From positions 1-64,000 of the forward strand of contig CACECJ010000001.1 in assembly GCA_902557935.1 (NCBI GenBank): 64,000 bases of DNA, written 5' to 3'. The position numbers were made by a program, and so were the translations under genes. The notes beneath the pieces are model-generated. The model was not told the DNA's origin. It searched no databases and was given only the letters and a program-made list of their open reading frames with translations. Of this stretch, positions 10,414-19,399 are shown piece by piece. The stretch is from an uncultured Pelagibacteraceae bacterium (lineage in GTDB: Bacteria > Pseudomonadota > Alphaproteobacteria > Pelagibacterales > Pelagibacteraceae). Position 1 is the stretch's first letter. Every line of letters begins with the position of its first letter.

Positions 10414-10934
10414 AAAAATTTATAGTACTATTTTTACTAATTTTAACTACAGGATGTGCAAAAAAAATGAAACCGACAGATTTTAAAGATCAAAAACCGA
10501 GACTAATCATCGAAAATTATTTATCGGGTAAAGTCAAAGCTTGGGGAGTGTTACAAAATAGATCTGGAAAAGTTACAAGACAATTTAAAGCTGATTTAAA
10601 CGGAAAATGGGATGGTTCTCAATTAATTTTAGACGAAGTTTTTGATTGGAATGATGGGGAAAGACAAACTCGTCAATGGACTATTAAAAAAATTGATGAA
10701 CATAACTACGAGGGAACAGCCGCTGATGTAGCTGGAACAGCTAAAGGATATTCATATGGTCCAGCTTTTAAATTTGAATATGTATTGCTGGTGCCGGTCA
10801 AAGGCAAAAATATTAAAATTACGTTTGATGATTGGATTTTCATGCAGGATGATCGTGTGGCAATAAACAGAGCGACAATGACTAAATTTGGAATTAGAGT
10901 AGCAGAATTAACCGTAATGTTTGTAAAAGATTGA
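10410..10934 (+). CDS. DUF3833 family lipoprotein
   Basis: 174 aa with lipobox LTTGC; DUF3833-like GKWDGSQLILDEVFDWNDGERQTRQW; sits next to CFA synthase. Confidence 0.8.
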   Translation: MKKFIVLFLLILTTGCAKKMKPTDFKDQKPRLIIENYLSGKVKAWGVLQNRSGKVTRQFKADLNGKWDGSQLILDEVFDWNDGERQTRQWTIKKIDEHNYEGTAADVAGTAKGYSYGPAFKFEYVLLVPVKGKNIKITFDDWIFMQDDRVAINRATMTKFGIRVAELTVMFVKD

Positions 10935-10935
10935 T

Positions 10936-11520
10936 ATGTTTGAGCTTCCTAAATTAGATTACAATAATTCAGCTCTTTCTCCAATAATGTCAGAGCAAAC
11001 TTTGGATTTACATCATGGCAAACATCATCAAACATATATTACAAATCTAAATAACTTTATAAAAGGTTCTGATTATGAAAAATTATCTTTGGAAGATATA
11101 ATTAAAAAATCATCAAATGAAAAAAAAGCAGGAATATTCAACAATGCAAGCCAACATTGGAATCATAATCTTTTTTGGAAATGCATGAAACCTAATGGCG
11201 GAGGAAATGTTCCATCCAAGCTTGAAAGTAAGATTAAAGAAGATTTTGGAGGTTTTGAAAAATTTAGGGAGGAATTTATTAATGCTGGAGTTACTCAGTT
11301 TGGATCTGGATGGTGTTGGTTGTCTTTAAAAGAAGATAAGCTTGTAGTAACTAAATCACCTAATGCTGAAAACCCAATAATTCATAATATGAAACCTATA
11401 TTAGGTTGTGATGTGTGGGAGCACTCTTATTACTTAGATTACAGAAATAAAAGACCAGCTTATTTAGAAAATTTTTTTGATAAATTAATTAATTGGGAAT
11501 ACGTTAACTCTCTTCTTTAA
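10936..11520 (+). CDS. sodB: Fe-superoxide dismutase
   Basis: 194 aa; HHGKHHQTYITNLN, FGSGWCWL, DVWEHSYYLDYRNKRPAYLENF. Confidence 0.96.
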   Translation: MFELPKLDYNNSALSPIMSEQTLDLHHGKHHQTYITNLNNFIKGSDYEKLSLEDIIKKSSNEKKAGIFNNASQHWNHNLFWKCMKPNGGGNVPSKLESKIKEDFGGFEKFREEFINAGVTQFGSGWCWLSLKEDKLVVTKSPNAENPIIHNMKPILGCDVWEHSYYLDYRNKRPAYLENFFDKLINWEYVNSLL

Positions 11521-12273
11521 TTATCGTTTAACAAGTTTATCAACTAAAAATAAATAAAGTTTATAAGGTAATATTCTTAAAAATTTTAAAGTTAAAGTTA
11601 ATCCTTTTGGGAAATGAATTTCAAAAGCATTTCCTTTCACTAAGCCATTATAAATTTTTTCTGCGGCATATTCAGGAGTTTTTAAAAATGGCATAGGAAA
11701 CTCATTTTTATCGGTCAAAGGAGTTTTGATGAAACCTGGTGATACAACTGATACCCTCACTCCAAATTTTTTAAAATCAAAGTAAATACTTTCGCTAAAA
11801 TTAGTTAGAGCAGCTTTTGAAGGACCATAACCGCTTGAATTTGGCAGACCTCTATAACCTGCTATCGAAGAAACTATCGAAATGTGTCCAGAATTCTTAT
11901 TTTTAAAATAATCTTCAACAACTTTTACACAATCAATAACCCCTAAAAAATTAACGTTAATTACATTTTTAATTTTATCTGGATCTATATTTTGCTCATC
12001 TTTTGGTTCGTAAGTTCCACTAGAGAACAAACAAATGTCAATATCACCAAAAGTATTTAAAACATCTTTAAAAACATTATTTATTTGGGATTTGTTCGTA
12101 ACATCTAGAGGAAATGAACTTATGTTGTTATGTTCAGCCAACTCATCCAAAAGTTCTTTTCTTCTTGCAGATACAGCAACTTTCCATCCCTCGTTAGCAA
12201 ATTTTTCAGCAACTGCCTTTCCAATTCCGCTACTTGCACCTGTAATCCATATTTTTTTCTGATTTTCAGACAT
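11521..12273 (-). CDS. Short-chain dehydrogenase/reductase
   Basis: TGASSGIGKAVAEKF, SGYGPSKAAL motif. Confidence 0.92.
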   Translation of the reverse strand: MSENQKKIWITGASSGIGKAVAEKFANEGWKVAVSARRKELLDELAEHNNISSFPLDVTNKSQINNVFKDVLNTFGDIDICLFSSGTYEPKDEQNIDPDKIKNVINVNFLGVIDCVKVVEDYFKNKNSGHISIVSSIAGYRGLPNSSGYGPSKAALTNFSESIYFDFKKFGVRVSVVSPGFIKTPLTDKNEFPMPFLKTPEYAAEKIYNGLVKGNAFEIHFPKGLTLTLKFLRILPYKLYLFLVDKLVKR

Positions 12274-12294
12274 AAATTAGTTATACCTTAATTT

Positions 12295-12759
12295 ATGACT
12301 AAGAATAAATACTTATCTCTTACATTCATTCTTTTAATAACATTTTTGGCATCTGGAATTGGTGGATTTACTACTGCTACTTTTAAAGAGCCTTGGTATT
12401 CTCAGATAATTCTTCCAAGTTTTAATCCTCCTAGCTGGGTGTTTGGACCTGTATGGACAGTTTTGTATATCTTAATGTCAGTAGCAATTTGGCGTATTTG
12501 GATAAACTACTATGATAATAAAACTTTAAATTTATATTTTTTACACCTCTTTTTTAATATGATTTGGAGTATTATTTTTTTTGGTTTTCATCAAATAGGA
12601 CTAGCATTACTAGATTTAGTTTTAATTCTCATATTTATAGTTCTCTTAATGAAAATTTATTTTTTGAAGGATAAGATTAGTTTTTCTTTGATGGTTCCTT
12701 ACTTTTTATGGAGCAGTTACGCTTTAGTATTAAATTTTAATATTTTTATTTTAAACTAA
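12295..12759 (+). CDS. TspO/MBR family tryptophan-rich sensory protein
   Basis: 154 aa; PSFNPPSWVFGPVWTVLYILM motif. Confidence 0.92.
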   Translation: MTKNKYLSLTFILLITFLASGIGGFTTATFKEPWYSQIILPSFNPPSWVFGPVWTVLYILMSVAIWRIWINYYDNKTLNLYFLHLFFNMIWSIIFFGFHQIGLALLDLVLILIFIVLLMKIYFLKDKISFSLMVPYFLWSSYALVLNFNIFILN

Positions 12760-12777
12760 ATTAAGCTATACACACGC

Positions 12778-13572
12778 ATGAACTACAATAAAACTTTTAA
12801 TTTTTTAAAATCTTTACCAGCTAAACTAAATTCATTTTACAAAAAAAAATCAAAATCTGGAATTATAGTAAATAACAAATCAAAAAATAAGAAAGATTTT
12901 GATCCGGTAACTAATTTTGATAAATCTTTTGAAAAATATATAAGATCGTTAATTCTAAAAAAATTTCCTAAAGATTCTATTATCGGAGAAGAGTTTGATG
13001 ATAAAAAGTCTGATAATCATTTTCAATGGTCAATCGATCCGATAGATGGAACAAGAGCTTTTGTTATTGGAGCACCGACTTGGTCAAACTTAATAGGCCT
13101 TTCTTTTAACGAAAAATCAAAAGTTGGTTTAGCAAATTTTCCAGAATTAAAAAAATTTTATTTAAATGATCAAAAAAAATCCTATATTTTCAAAAATAAT
13201 AAAAAAAAAATTCTCAAATCTTCTAATAATAGCAATTTAAAAACAATTAAAATTATCGGAAACTTTCATGGAACCTTAAGCTATGAAAGGCAAAGAAAAG
13301 TTATAAAGAAATTTGGTTGGTCATTTAGGCTAGCTGGGTTTGATGCTTTAAATTATTGTTTATTAGCTGAGGGAACAGTAGATGCTGTGATAGAAGCTAA
13401 TTTAAAGCCTTATGATATTTTACCTTTAATACCCATCATCAAAAACTCAGGCGCAATTGTAACTAACTGGAAAAATGAACCCGCAGAAATAGGAGGTAAT
13501 ATTATTGCTTCATCCAATAAAGCTTTACATAACAAGATTCTAAGATTACTAAAACCTTTTACAAAAAAATGA
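12778..13572 (+). CDS. Inositol monophosphatase family / histidinol-phosphatase-like
   Basis: GEEFDD, WSIDPIDGTRAFVIGAPTW motif. Confidence 0.85.
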   Translation: MNYNKTFNFLKSLPAKLNSFYKKKSKSGIIVNNKSKNKKDFDPVTNFDKSFEKYIRSLILKKFPKDSIIGEEFDDKKSDNHFQWSIDPIDGTRAFVIGAPTWSNLIGLSFNEKSKVGLANFPELKKFYLNDQKKSYIFKNNKKKILKSSNNSNLKTIKIIGNFHGTLSYERQRKVIKKFGWSFRLAGFDALNYCLLAEGTVDAVIEANLKPYDILPLIPIIKNSGAIVTNWKNEPAEIGGNIIASSNKALHNKILRLLKPFTKK

Positions 13573-14090
13573 TTAATTTATTTATAAATAGAGTTTTTAG
13601 AGCTATCAAAATAGATATAGATCTTTACGAAGAAGTTGAAAAAGATAAAAAAGCGACTTTTCAAGCAGGTATTGTAGTTGTGTTATCAAGTCTTGCTGCC
13701 GGCGTTGGATCTTTGCATTTGGGAGCTTCAAATTTTCTAATTGCTCCTGCACTTTCTCTTTTAAGCTGGTATGTGTGGGCTTATATAATTTATTTTGTTG
13801 GCGTAAAACTTTTTGGGGATACAAAAACCAAAAGTGATCACGGTGAACTTTTAAGAACAATTGGGTTCTCAAGTGCACCTGGATTAATTAGAGTCTTTGG
13901 AGTCACACCAGAGTTAATGACAGTAACATTTGTTGGTTCAGCGTTCTGGATGCTTGCTTGTATGGTTGTTGCAGTAAAATCTGCGTTAGACTACGATAGT
14001 CTTTGGAAAGCATTTGGAGTTGTAATAGTTTCTTGGCTAGTACAGGCATTCTTTTTATTCTTAATAATTATTTTATTTAAAGGTATCTAA
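13569..14090 (+). CDS. YIP1-family membrane protein
   Basis: 173 aa, multiple TM segments, Yip1-like arrangement. Confidence 0.6.
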   Translation: MINLFINRVFRAIKIDIDLYEEVEKDKKATFQAGIVVVLSSLAAGVGSLHLGASNFLIAPALSLLSWYVWAYIIYFVGVKLFGDTKTKSDHGELLRTIGFSSAPGLIRVFGVTPELMTVTFVGSAFWMLACMVVAVKSALDYDSLWKAFGVVIVSWLVQAFFLFLIIILFKGI

Positions 14091-14251
14091 AGCGGAAAAA
14101 TTCTTTTTGAAAGGTTGCAACTGTTACAAATTTTGTAGCTATGCATAATTAAGTTTTGTTTTACACTTTCGTCTTCTTCTCTGCATTCTTCGCAAATATT
14201 ATCTACAGTATCTTTGTTATCGTCTATGACAATATGATCATCGTTTTTCAT
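14087..14251 (-). CDS. Small protein (54 aa) with two CxxC motifs, putative zinc-binding
   Basis: Internal Met of the 81 aa track ORF: MKNDDHIVIDDNKDTVDNICEECREEDESVKQNLIMHSYKICNSCNLSKRIFPL; start chosen to avoid overlap with msrA. Confidence 0.5.
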   Translation of the reverse strand: MKNDDHIVIDDNKDTVDNICEECREEDESVKQNLIMHSYKICNSCNLSKRIFPL

Positions 14252-14274
14252 AAATATTAATATATCATTAAAAC

Positions 14275-14847
14275 ATGAAAAAACATTTATTTGTGATATT
14301 AATTTTTTTAATAAGTACGTCTGCTCAATCAAAAAATTTTAAAAAAGTGTATTTTGCTGGAGGATGCTTTTGGTGTATGGAGGAGTCTTTTGATGGAGTA
14401 GAGGGTGTTATATCAACAGTTTCAGGTTATTCAGGTGGGCACTTAAAAAATCCTTCTTACCATGATGTAATTTATAAAGATACAGGCCACGTAGAAGCTT
14501 TAGAAATAACTTATGATCCAAACAGAGTAAACTATGAAAAATTACTAAATATTTTTTGGAGAAATATAGATCCCTTCGACTCAGAAGGTCAATTTTGCGA
14601 CAAAGGCATGAGTTACAGATCAGTAATTTTTTATCAAAATCAACTAGAAAAAGAATTTATTGATAAATCCTTTAAAAATTTAGAAAAGAAATTTGATAAA
14701 AAAATTGTCACTTTAGTATGGAAATTTGAGGAATTTTATCAAGCAGAAGATTATCACCAAGATTATTATGAAAAAAATTTTATTCGTTATCTAATGTATA
14801 AAAATGCGTGTAAAAGAGAAGATACCTTGAGAGAAATATGGAATTGA
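14275..14847 (+). CDS. msrA: Peptide-methionine (S)-S-oxide reductase
   Basis: AGGCFWCMEESFDGVEGVISTVSGYSGG; signal-peptide-like N-terminus. Confidence 0.96.
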   Translation: MKKHLFVILIFLISTSAQSKNFKKVYFAGGCFWCMEESFDGVEGVISTVSGYSGGHLKNPSYHDVIYKDTGHVEALEITYDPNRVNYEKLLNIFWRNIDPFDSEGQFCDKGMSYRSVIFYQNQLEKEFIDKSFKNLEKKFDKKIVTLVWKFEEFYQAEDYHQDYYEKNFIRYLMYKNACKREDTLREIWN

Positions 14848-15293
14848 AAAAAATAATTTTAGCAATTTTTTTTGTGGGTTTCGTTAGTTCAGCAAATGCA
14901 GAAATGATTAAACCAGCTGAAAATTTATCTGCTTATGATGTTATTAAAATACAATTAGATGCTTTGAAAAATAATGATGATAAAGATAACGGCATAAAAC
15001 AAACATGGATATTCGCTCATCCTGAAAATAAAAAAATGACTGGCCCATATCCCAGATTTAGAATTATGCTCTACGATGTACATTATAGAATCCTGTTAAA
15101 CCATTTTTCACATAAAATAGATTTAATTACGAATACCGAAAATAAATTTGTTTATGGCGTAAAAATTTTAAGCGATGAGAAGCAACAATTTTTTTATGAA
15201 TGGCATGTAAGCAAAGGTAATGAAGAAAATTGTATAAATTGTTGGTTCACTACAGCAGTTTCAATGCCACTTGATCAAGGAAATTCAATTTGA
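14838..15293 (+). CDS. Secreted hypothetical protein (possibly DUF4864)
   Basis: 151 aa, signal peptide ending ANA-E; family assignment tentative. Confidence 0.6.
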   Translation: MELKKIILAIFFVGFVSSANAEMIKPAENLSAYDVIKIQLDALKNNDDKDNGIKQTWIFAHPENKKMTGPYPRFRIMLYDVHYRILLNHFSHKIDLITNTENKFVYGVKILSDEKQQFFYEWHVSKGNEENCINCWFTTAVSMPLDQGNSI

Positions 15294-15490
15294 AACGACC
15301 ACCTTTTGCTATTCGATACTTAATTATTGGCGCAATATTAGTAGTGCCACCAATACTTAGCACTCATTATGGAACAATATATTTAGGTAAGCATAATGGC
15401 GTACTTCTTGGTTTTTGTGTAGGGATAGTTTGTGTATCTTTTGCGTGTTGGAAGCTTTTTATTGATGAGTGGAGGGATGACGAGGACTAA
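15290..15490 (+). CDS. Small hypothetical membrane protein
   Basis: 66 aa with two hydrophobic stretches; overlaps neighbours in operon style; TTG start. Confidence 0.6.
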   Translation: MKRPPFAIRYLIIGAILVVPPILSTHYGTIYLGKHNGVLLGFCVGIVCVSFACWKLFIDEWRDDED

Positions 15491-16626
15491 TGAAATTCGA
15501 AATCTCAAGAGACGGAGCCTTAAAACAGCTTGATGCTTTTATAAACAGTGAGTTAGTAAATTATAGTTTTAAAAGAAATTTTGATTTAGGGCCAAAAGAT
15601 AAATCAAATGTATCTTGTTTATCACCTTACATCTCTCACAGATTAATAACTGAGTATGAAGTTGCAAAAAAAGTTTTAGCAAAGTTTCCATATCAAAAAG
15701 TTGATAAATATATACAAGAAATATTTTGGAGAGTTTATTGGAAAGGTTGGTTAGAACTTAGACCTCAGGTTTGGACTGACTTTATAGAAGATTTAAAAGG
15801 ATTGAAGGAAGATGACAATTATAAAAAAGCAATCAATGGTGAAACTCAAATTGAATGTTTTAATGATTGGGTGAAAGAGCTTAAAGAAAATAATTATTTA
15901 CATAATCATACACGAATGTGGTTTGCTAGCATTTGGATATTTACTTTAAATCTACCTTGGCAAAAAGGTGCAGAATTCTTTATGAAACATTTATTTGATG
16001 GTGATGCTGCTTCTAACACATTGAGTTGGAAATGGGTTGCTGGACTTCAAACAAAAGGAAAGCACTATGTTGCTCAATCATGGAACATAAGCAAGTTTAC
16101 TAATAATAAATATAAGAATGTTAAATTAAATGAGAACGCTTTACCTTTAATTGATAAAAGAGAATATAAATTAAATCCACTTAATTTTATTACAGAAGAT
16201 AATTCAAATGAAAATTTATTACTATTTGAAAACGAATTAATTTTAGAAAATAAAAATTTAAAAAAATATAAAAATATTTACTTAGTTTTATTGAGTAATG
16301 ATGCACGAAGAATAAAGCTTGGACAAAAGGTACTAGATTATAAATCAGAAATAATTAATGACCAAAAAAAAAGATTTGAAGATTTACAAATCATAGACGA
16401 GGTAAAATTTCAAACTCTGGCAGATGAAATTAACTCATTTGATGTTGTTCATCCATGCATTGGAGAGAATTTCTCTTTTTTAAATTCCATAAGAAAAAAG
16501 CGAAATTTAGAATTAAACTTCGTTTTAAGTGAGGAAGATAAATTTTCTTGGCAGTTTTCTAACAAAGGATTTTTTAATTTTAAAAACAATATTCCTAAAA
16601 TTTTGACTAATTTTAATTTACAATAA
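15490..16626 (+). CDS. Photolyase/cryptochrome FAD-binding-domain protein with atypical domain order
   Basis: 378 aa; FAD-domain motifs YSFKRNFDLGPKDKSNVSCLSPYISHRLI, EIFWRVYWKGW, HNHTRMWFASIWIFTLNLPWQKGAEFFMKHLFDGDAASNTLSWKWVAG start at the N-terminus. Confidence 0.88.
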   Translation: MKFEISRDGALKQLDAFINSELVNYSFKRNFDLGPKDKSNVSCLSPYISHRLITEYEVAKKVLAKFPYQKVDKYIQEIFWRVYWKGWLELRPQVWTDFIEDLKGLKEDDNYKKAINGETQIECFNDWVKELKENNYLHNHTRMWFASIWIFTLNLPWQKGAEFFMKHLFDGDAASNTLSWKWVAGLQTKGKHYVAQSWNISKFTNNKYKNVKLNENALPLIDKREYKLNPLNFITEDNSNENLLLFENELILENKNLKKYKNIYLVLLSNDARRIKLGQKVLDYKSEIINDQKKRFEDLQIIDEVKFQTLADEINSFDVVHPCIGENFSFLNSIRKKRNLELNFVLSEEDKFSWQFSNKGFFNFKNNIPKILTNFNLQ

Positions 16627-16627
16627 T

Positions 16628-16753
16628 TTATTTAGAGGAACACCTCTTTGAACAATATTTTACTTTGTCCCAATTAAGCCTCCATTTTTTTCTCCAAGTA
16701 AAAGGTTTATTACAAACTGGACAATTTTTTTTGGGTAAATTAGCTTTTTTCAT
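16628..16753 (-). CDS. DUF2256 zinc-ribbon microprotein (41 aa)
   Basis: Not in ORF track. Reverse translation [44 protein letters not shown]2256-type CPVC...F.WRKKW...W..VKYCS..C, next to photolyases. Confidence 0.9.
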   Translation of the reverse strand: MKKANLPKKNCPVCNKPFTWRKKWRLNWDKVKYCSKRCSSK

Positions 16754-17099
16754 TTTTCAGAAGGTGTTTATTTTTTATAAATAGAAAATAAGCTACAATC
16801 TCATAGAAAATATTTAATATGAAAAATAGAGGCTTAATTTTAAATATTTTATATAAAAAATTATATTTAGGAACATTTTTCCAAATTATTAAAAAAGACT
16901 CTGCTCCATCAAATACTCTACCGTCTTGTATAACATGCATTCTTCTTAAAAGTTCTTTATACGATTTTGAGGTAACTTTCTGAGCTTCTTCATTATTAGT
17001 TACATCTATCCATTCCACACTGTTATCACTATATTTTTTGTAATGATTGATTTCTGCTCTACAAATATTACATGAATTGTTAAAAAAAACTTTAACCAT
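16740..17099 (-). CDS. DCC family thiol-disulfide oxidoreductase-like protein (DUF393)
   Basis: 119 aa; [17 protein letters not shown] and [19 protein letters not shown]. Confidence 0.88.
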   Translation of the reverse strand: MVKVFFNNSCNICRAEINHYKKYSDNSVEWIDVTNNEEAQKVTSKSYKELLRRMHVIQDGRVFDGAESFLIIWKNVPKYNFLYKIFKIKPLFFILNIFYEIVAYFLFIKNKHLLKNEKS

Positions 17100-18573
17100 T
17101 AGTATTTTCTTTTATAAAATTATTGGCGGCTTTAAAAATTCTTGTTTTTCTCTCTTTATTCATTTTTTCAGAAATTCTAACCATCATTGCAAGACGTGGA
17201 TTTTTTAAAAAAAATTTTTTATGTCTATCTATAAATTTCCAATATAATCCGTCCATTACATCACACCAAGGACCTTTTTTAAAATGCATCATTTTAAGAA
17301 AATAACTAGATCCACAAATATAAGGTTTAGTTGCAAATATTCCGCCGTCACTAAATAATCCCATCCCATAAACATTTGGCGCCATTACCCAGTCAGATGA
17401 ATCTACGAACATTTCCATAAACCATTTGTAAACTTGTTTAGGATTTATCTCACAAAGATTCATAATGTTTGCTAATATCATTAGTCTTTCTATATGATGT
17501 GACCAGCCGTAGTTTTTAGCATTATTGATTGCATGATCTAAAGGATCCAAACCAGTATTTCCGTCATACCAAGATTTTTTCATTTTTCTTTTATGATTAA
17601 AAAAATTAGTGTTATCTAATCGTTGATCATAGTTTTGGTAAATTCCTCTCATAAATTCTCTCCAACCTATAATCTGTCTAATATAACCTTCTAAGGAATT
17701 CATAGGTACTTTATTTTCAATCTTCCTTAACTTCTCTATTATCTCTTCTGGGGCTATTAAACCTATGTTTATAAGTGGACTTAGAGCGCTATGAAAAACA
17801 GTATTTGATTTATCTGTTACAGCATCCTCATAATCCCCAAAAAGCTTTATTCTCTCTTTCAAAAACTCATCTAGCCATTTACTTGCGTCTTTTCGAGTTG
17901 TTGGAAACCAAAACTTCTCTGTATTTCCTGGATGATCTTTAAAATTAGAATTTATAAATTTTTTTAAAGTATTGGTTTCCTTTGTCTCTTTTACCTTAGA
18001 AATTACGGGAACTTTAATAGTATTCGGAAGTTTTTTTCTATTTTCTTCATCGAAACTCCATTTGTTTCCTTTTGGAGTTCCATTTTTATTCATTAATAAA
18101 TTCATTTTTGTTCTTACAATTTTATAAAAATTTGCCATGAAAGGCCGTTTATTTTTAGAAAGGTAATCTTTAAATTCTTGTCTCTCCATTAAAAACATTG
18201 GAGATCTAACTTGATTAATCTTAAGTGAATTTTTTTTTCCTAAATTCAATATTCTTTTTTCAAAAAATTTATCCTCAATTTCAAAAAAGGTAATTTCTCT
18301 TATCTTTTTTTCTTTAATAGTCTTTTCTAATTTTTTTTCGTAGGTTAATTTAAAATCTTTATTTACATCTTTATATATTAAATTAAAATTTTTTGATTTA
18401 AGCTCTTCCTTAAATGATCTCATTGAAGATAAAAATAATAGTATTTTTAGTTTGTGGTGTTTTTCAAAGGTGCACAAACCATAGTCTTCTGCCATAAAAA
18501 AAGTATGGTCTTTATAATCAGAGAGATATTTTGGGTTAAAAAGTTGATTTCCTAAAATTATAAAAAGCTTCAT
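17092..18573 (-). CDS. Cryptochrome/photolyase family protein (FeS-BCP/PhrB-like architecture)
   Basis: 493 aa; N-terminal LFIILGNQLF, MEDYGLCTFEKHHKLK; C-terminal APNVYGMGLFSDGGIFATKPYICGSSY. Confidence 0.9.
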   Translation of the reverse strand: MKLFIILGNQLFNPKYLSDYKDHTFFMAEDYGLCTFEKHHKLKILLFLSSMRSFKEELKSKNFNLIYKDVNKDFKLTYEKKLEKTIKEKKIREITFFEIEDKFFEKRILNLGKKNSLKINQVRSPMFLMERQEFKDYLSKNKRPFMANFYKIVRTKMNLLMNKNGTPKGNKWSFDEENRKKLPNTIKVPVISKVKETKETNTLKKFINSNFKDHPGNTEKFWFPTTRKDASKWLDEFLKERIKLFGDYEDAVTDKSNTVFHSALSPLINIGLIAPEEIIEKLRKIENKVPMNSLEGYIRQIIGWREFMRGIYQNYDQRLDNTNFFNHKRKMKKSWYDGNTGLDPLDHAINNAKNYGWSHHIERLMILANIMNLCEINPKQVYKWFMEMFVDSSDWVMAPNVYGMGLFSDGGIFATKPYICGSSYFLKMMHFKKGPWCDVMDGLYWKFIDRHKKFFLKNPRLAMMVRISEKMNKERKTRIFKAANNFIKENTNG

Positions 18574-18657
18574 AACTAATAAAATACATATTTTATAAAG
18601 ATATTACACGCGTCATTATTTGCATGTAAATAAGCTTTAATAATGTTATTTTTAATT

Positions 18658-19368
18658 ATGAAAAAAGTAATTTTGGGAGCAACTGGATCAATTGGTTCTT
18701 CTTTAGCAAAAAAATTAGTTGACAGTGGGGAAGAGGTTCACTTAGTTGGAAGAGACGAGTCAAGTTTGTCAGAGTTAGCAAAAAATTTAAACTCAACATT
18801 CACTGTCTGTGATGTTTTAGAAGAGAACTTTTCTGAAAAAATACTAAATGATTTAAAAGATGAGCCAATTAATGGCTTAGCTTTTTGCGTAGGATCAATT
18901 GATTTAAAACCATTAAAGCTGACAAAAAAAAGTGACTTCATGCAATCATTTAATTTAAATCTTATATCCGCAACAGAGGTAATTAAAACTTTAGCTGATA
19001 ATTTAAAAAAAAATAAAGGTTCAGTTGTTTTATTTTCAACAGTAGCAGTAAAACAAGGCTTTCCAAATCATGCAATAGTTTCATCAGCAAAAGGTGCTAT
19101 AGAGGGTCTGACTTTAGCTTTAGCAGCTGAGTTCGCACCTAATGTGCGAGTTAATTGTATTGCACCTAGTTTGACGAACTCCAAAATTTCAAATTTTTTA
19201 CTTAAAAATGAAAAAGTAGCCGAAGGTATTGCCAAAATGCACCCATTGAAAAGAATAGGTGAAGGTGGAGACTCTGCATCGGTTGCAAAGTTTCTGCTTA
19301 CAGATGAAAGTTCTTGGATAACTGGTCAAATATTAGGTGTTGACGGAGGTAGATCATCTGTCGCATAA
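18658..19368 (+). CDS. Short-chain dehydrogenase/reductase
   Basis: MKKVILGATGSIGSSLAKKL, C-terminal SSWITGQILGVDGGRSSV; start trimmed from 18643. Confidence 0.9.
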   Translation: MKKVILGATGSIGSSLAKKLVDSGEEVHLVGRDESSLSELAKNLNSTFTVCDVLEENFSEKILNDLKDEPINGLAFCVGSIDLKPLKLTKKSDFMQSFNLNLISATEVIKTLADNLKKNKGSVVLFSTVAVKQGFPNHAIVSSAKGAIEGLTLALAAEFAPNVRVNCIAPSLTNSKISNFLLKNEKVAEGIAKMHPLKRIGEGGDSASVAKFLLTDESSWITGQILGVDGGRSSVA

Positions 19369-19399
19369 CAATTTATCTTAAATCAATTAAGTAAGTATT

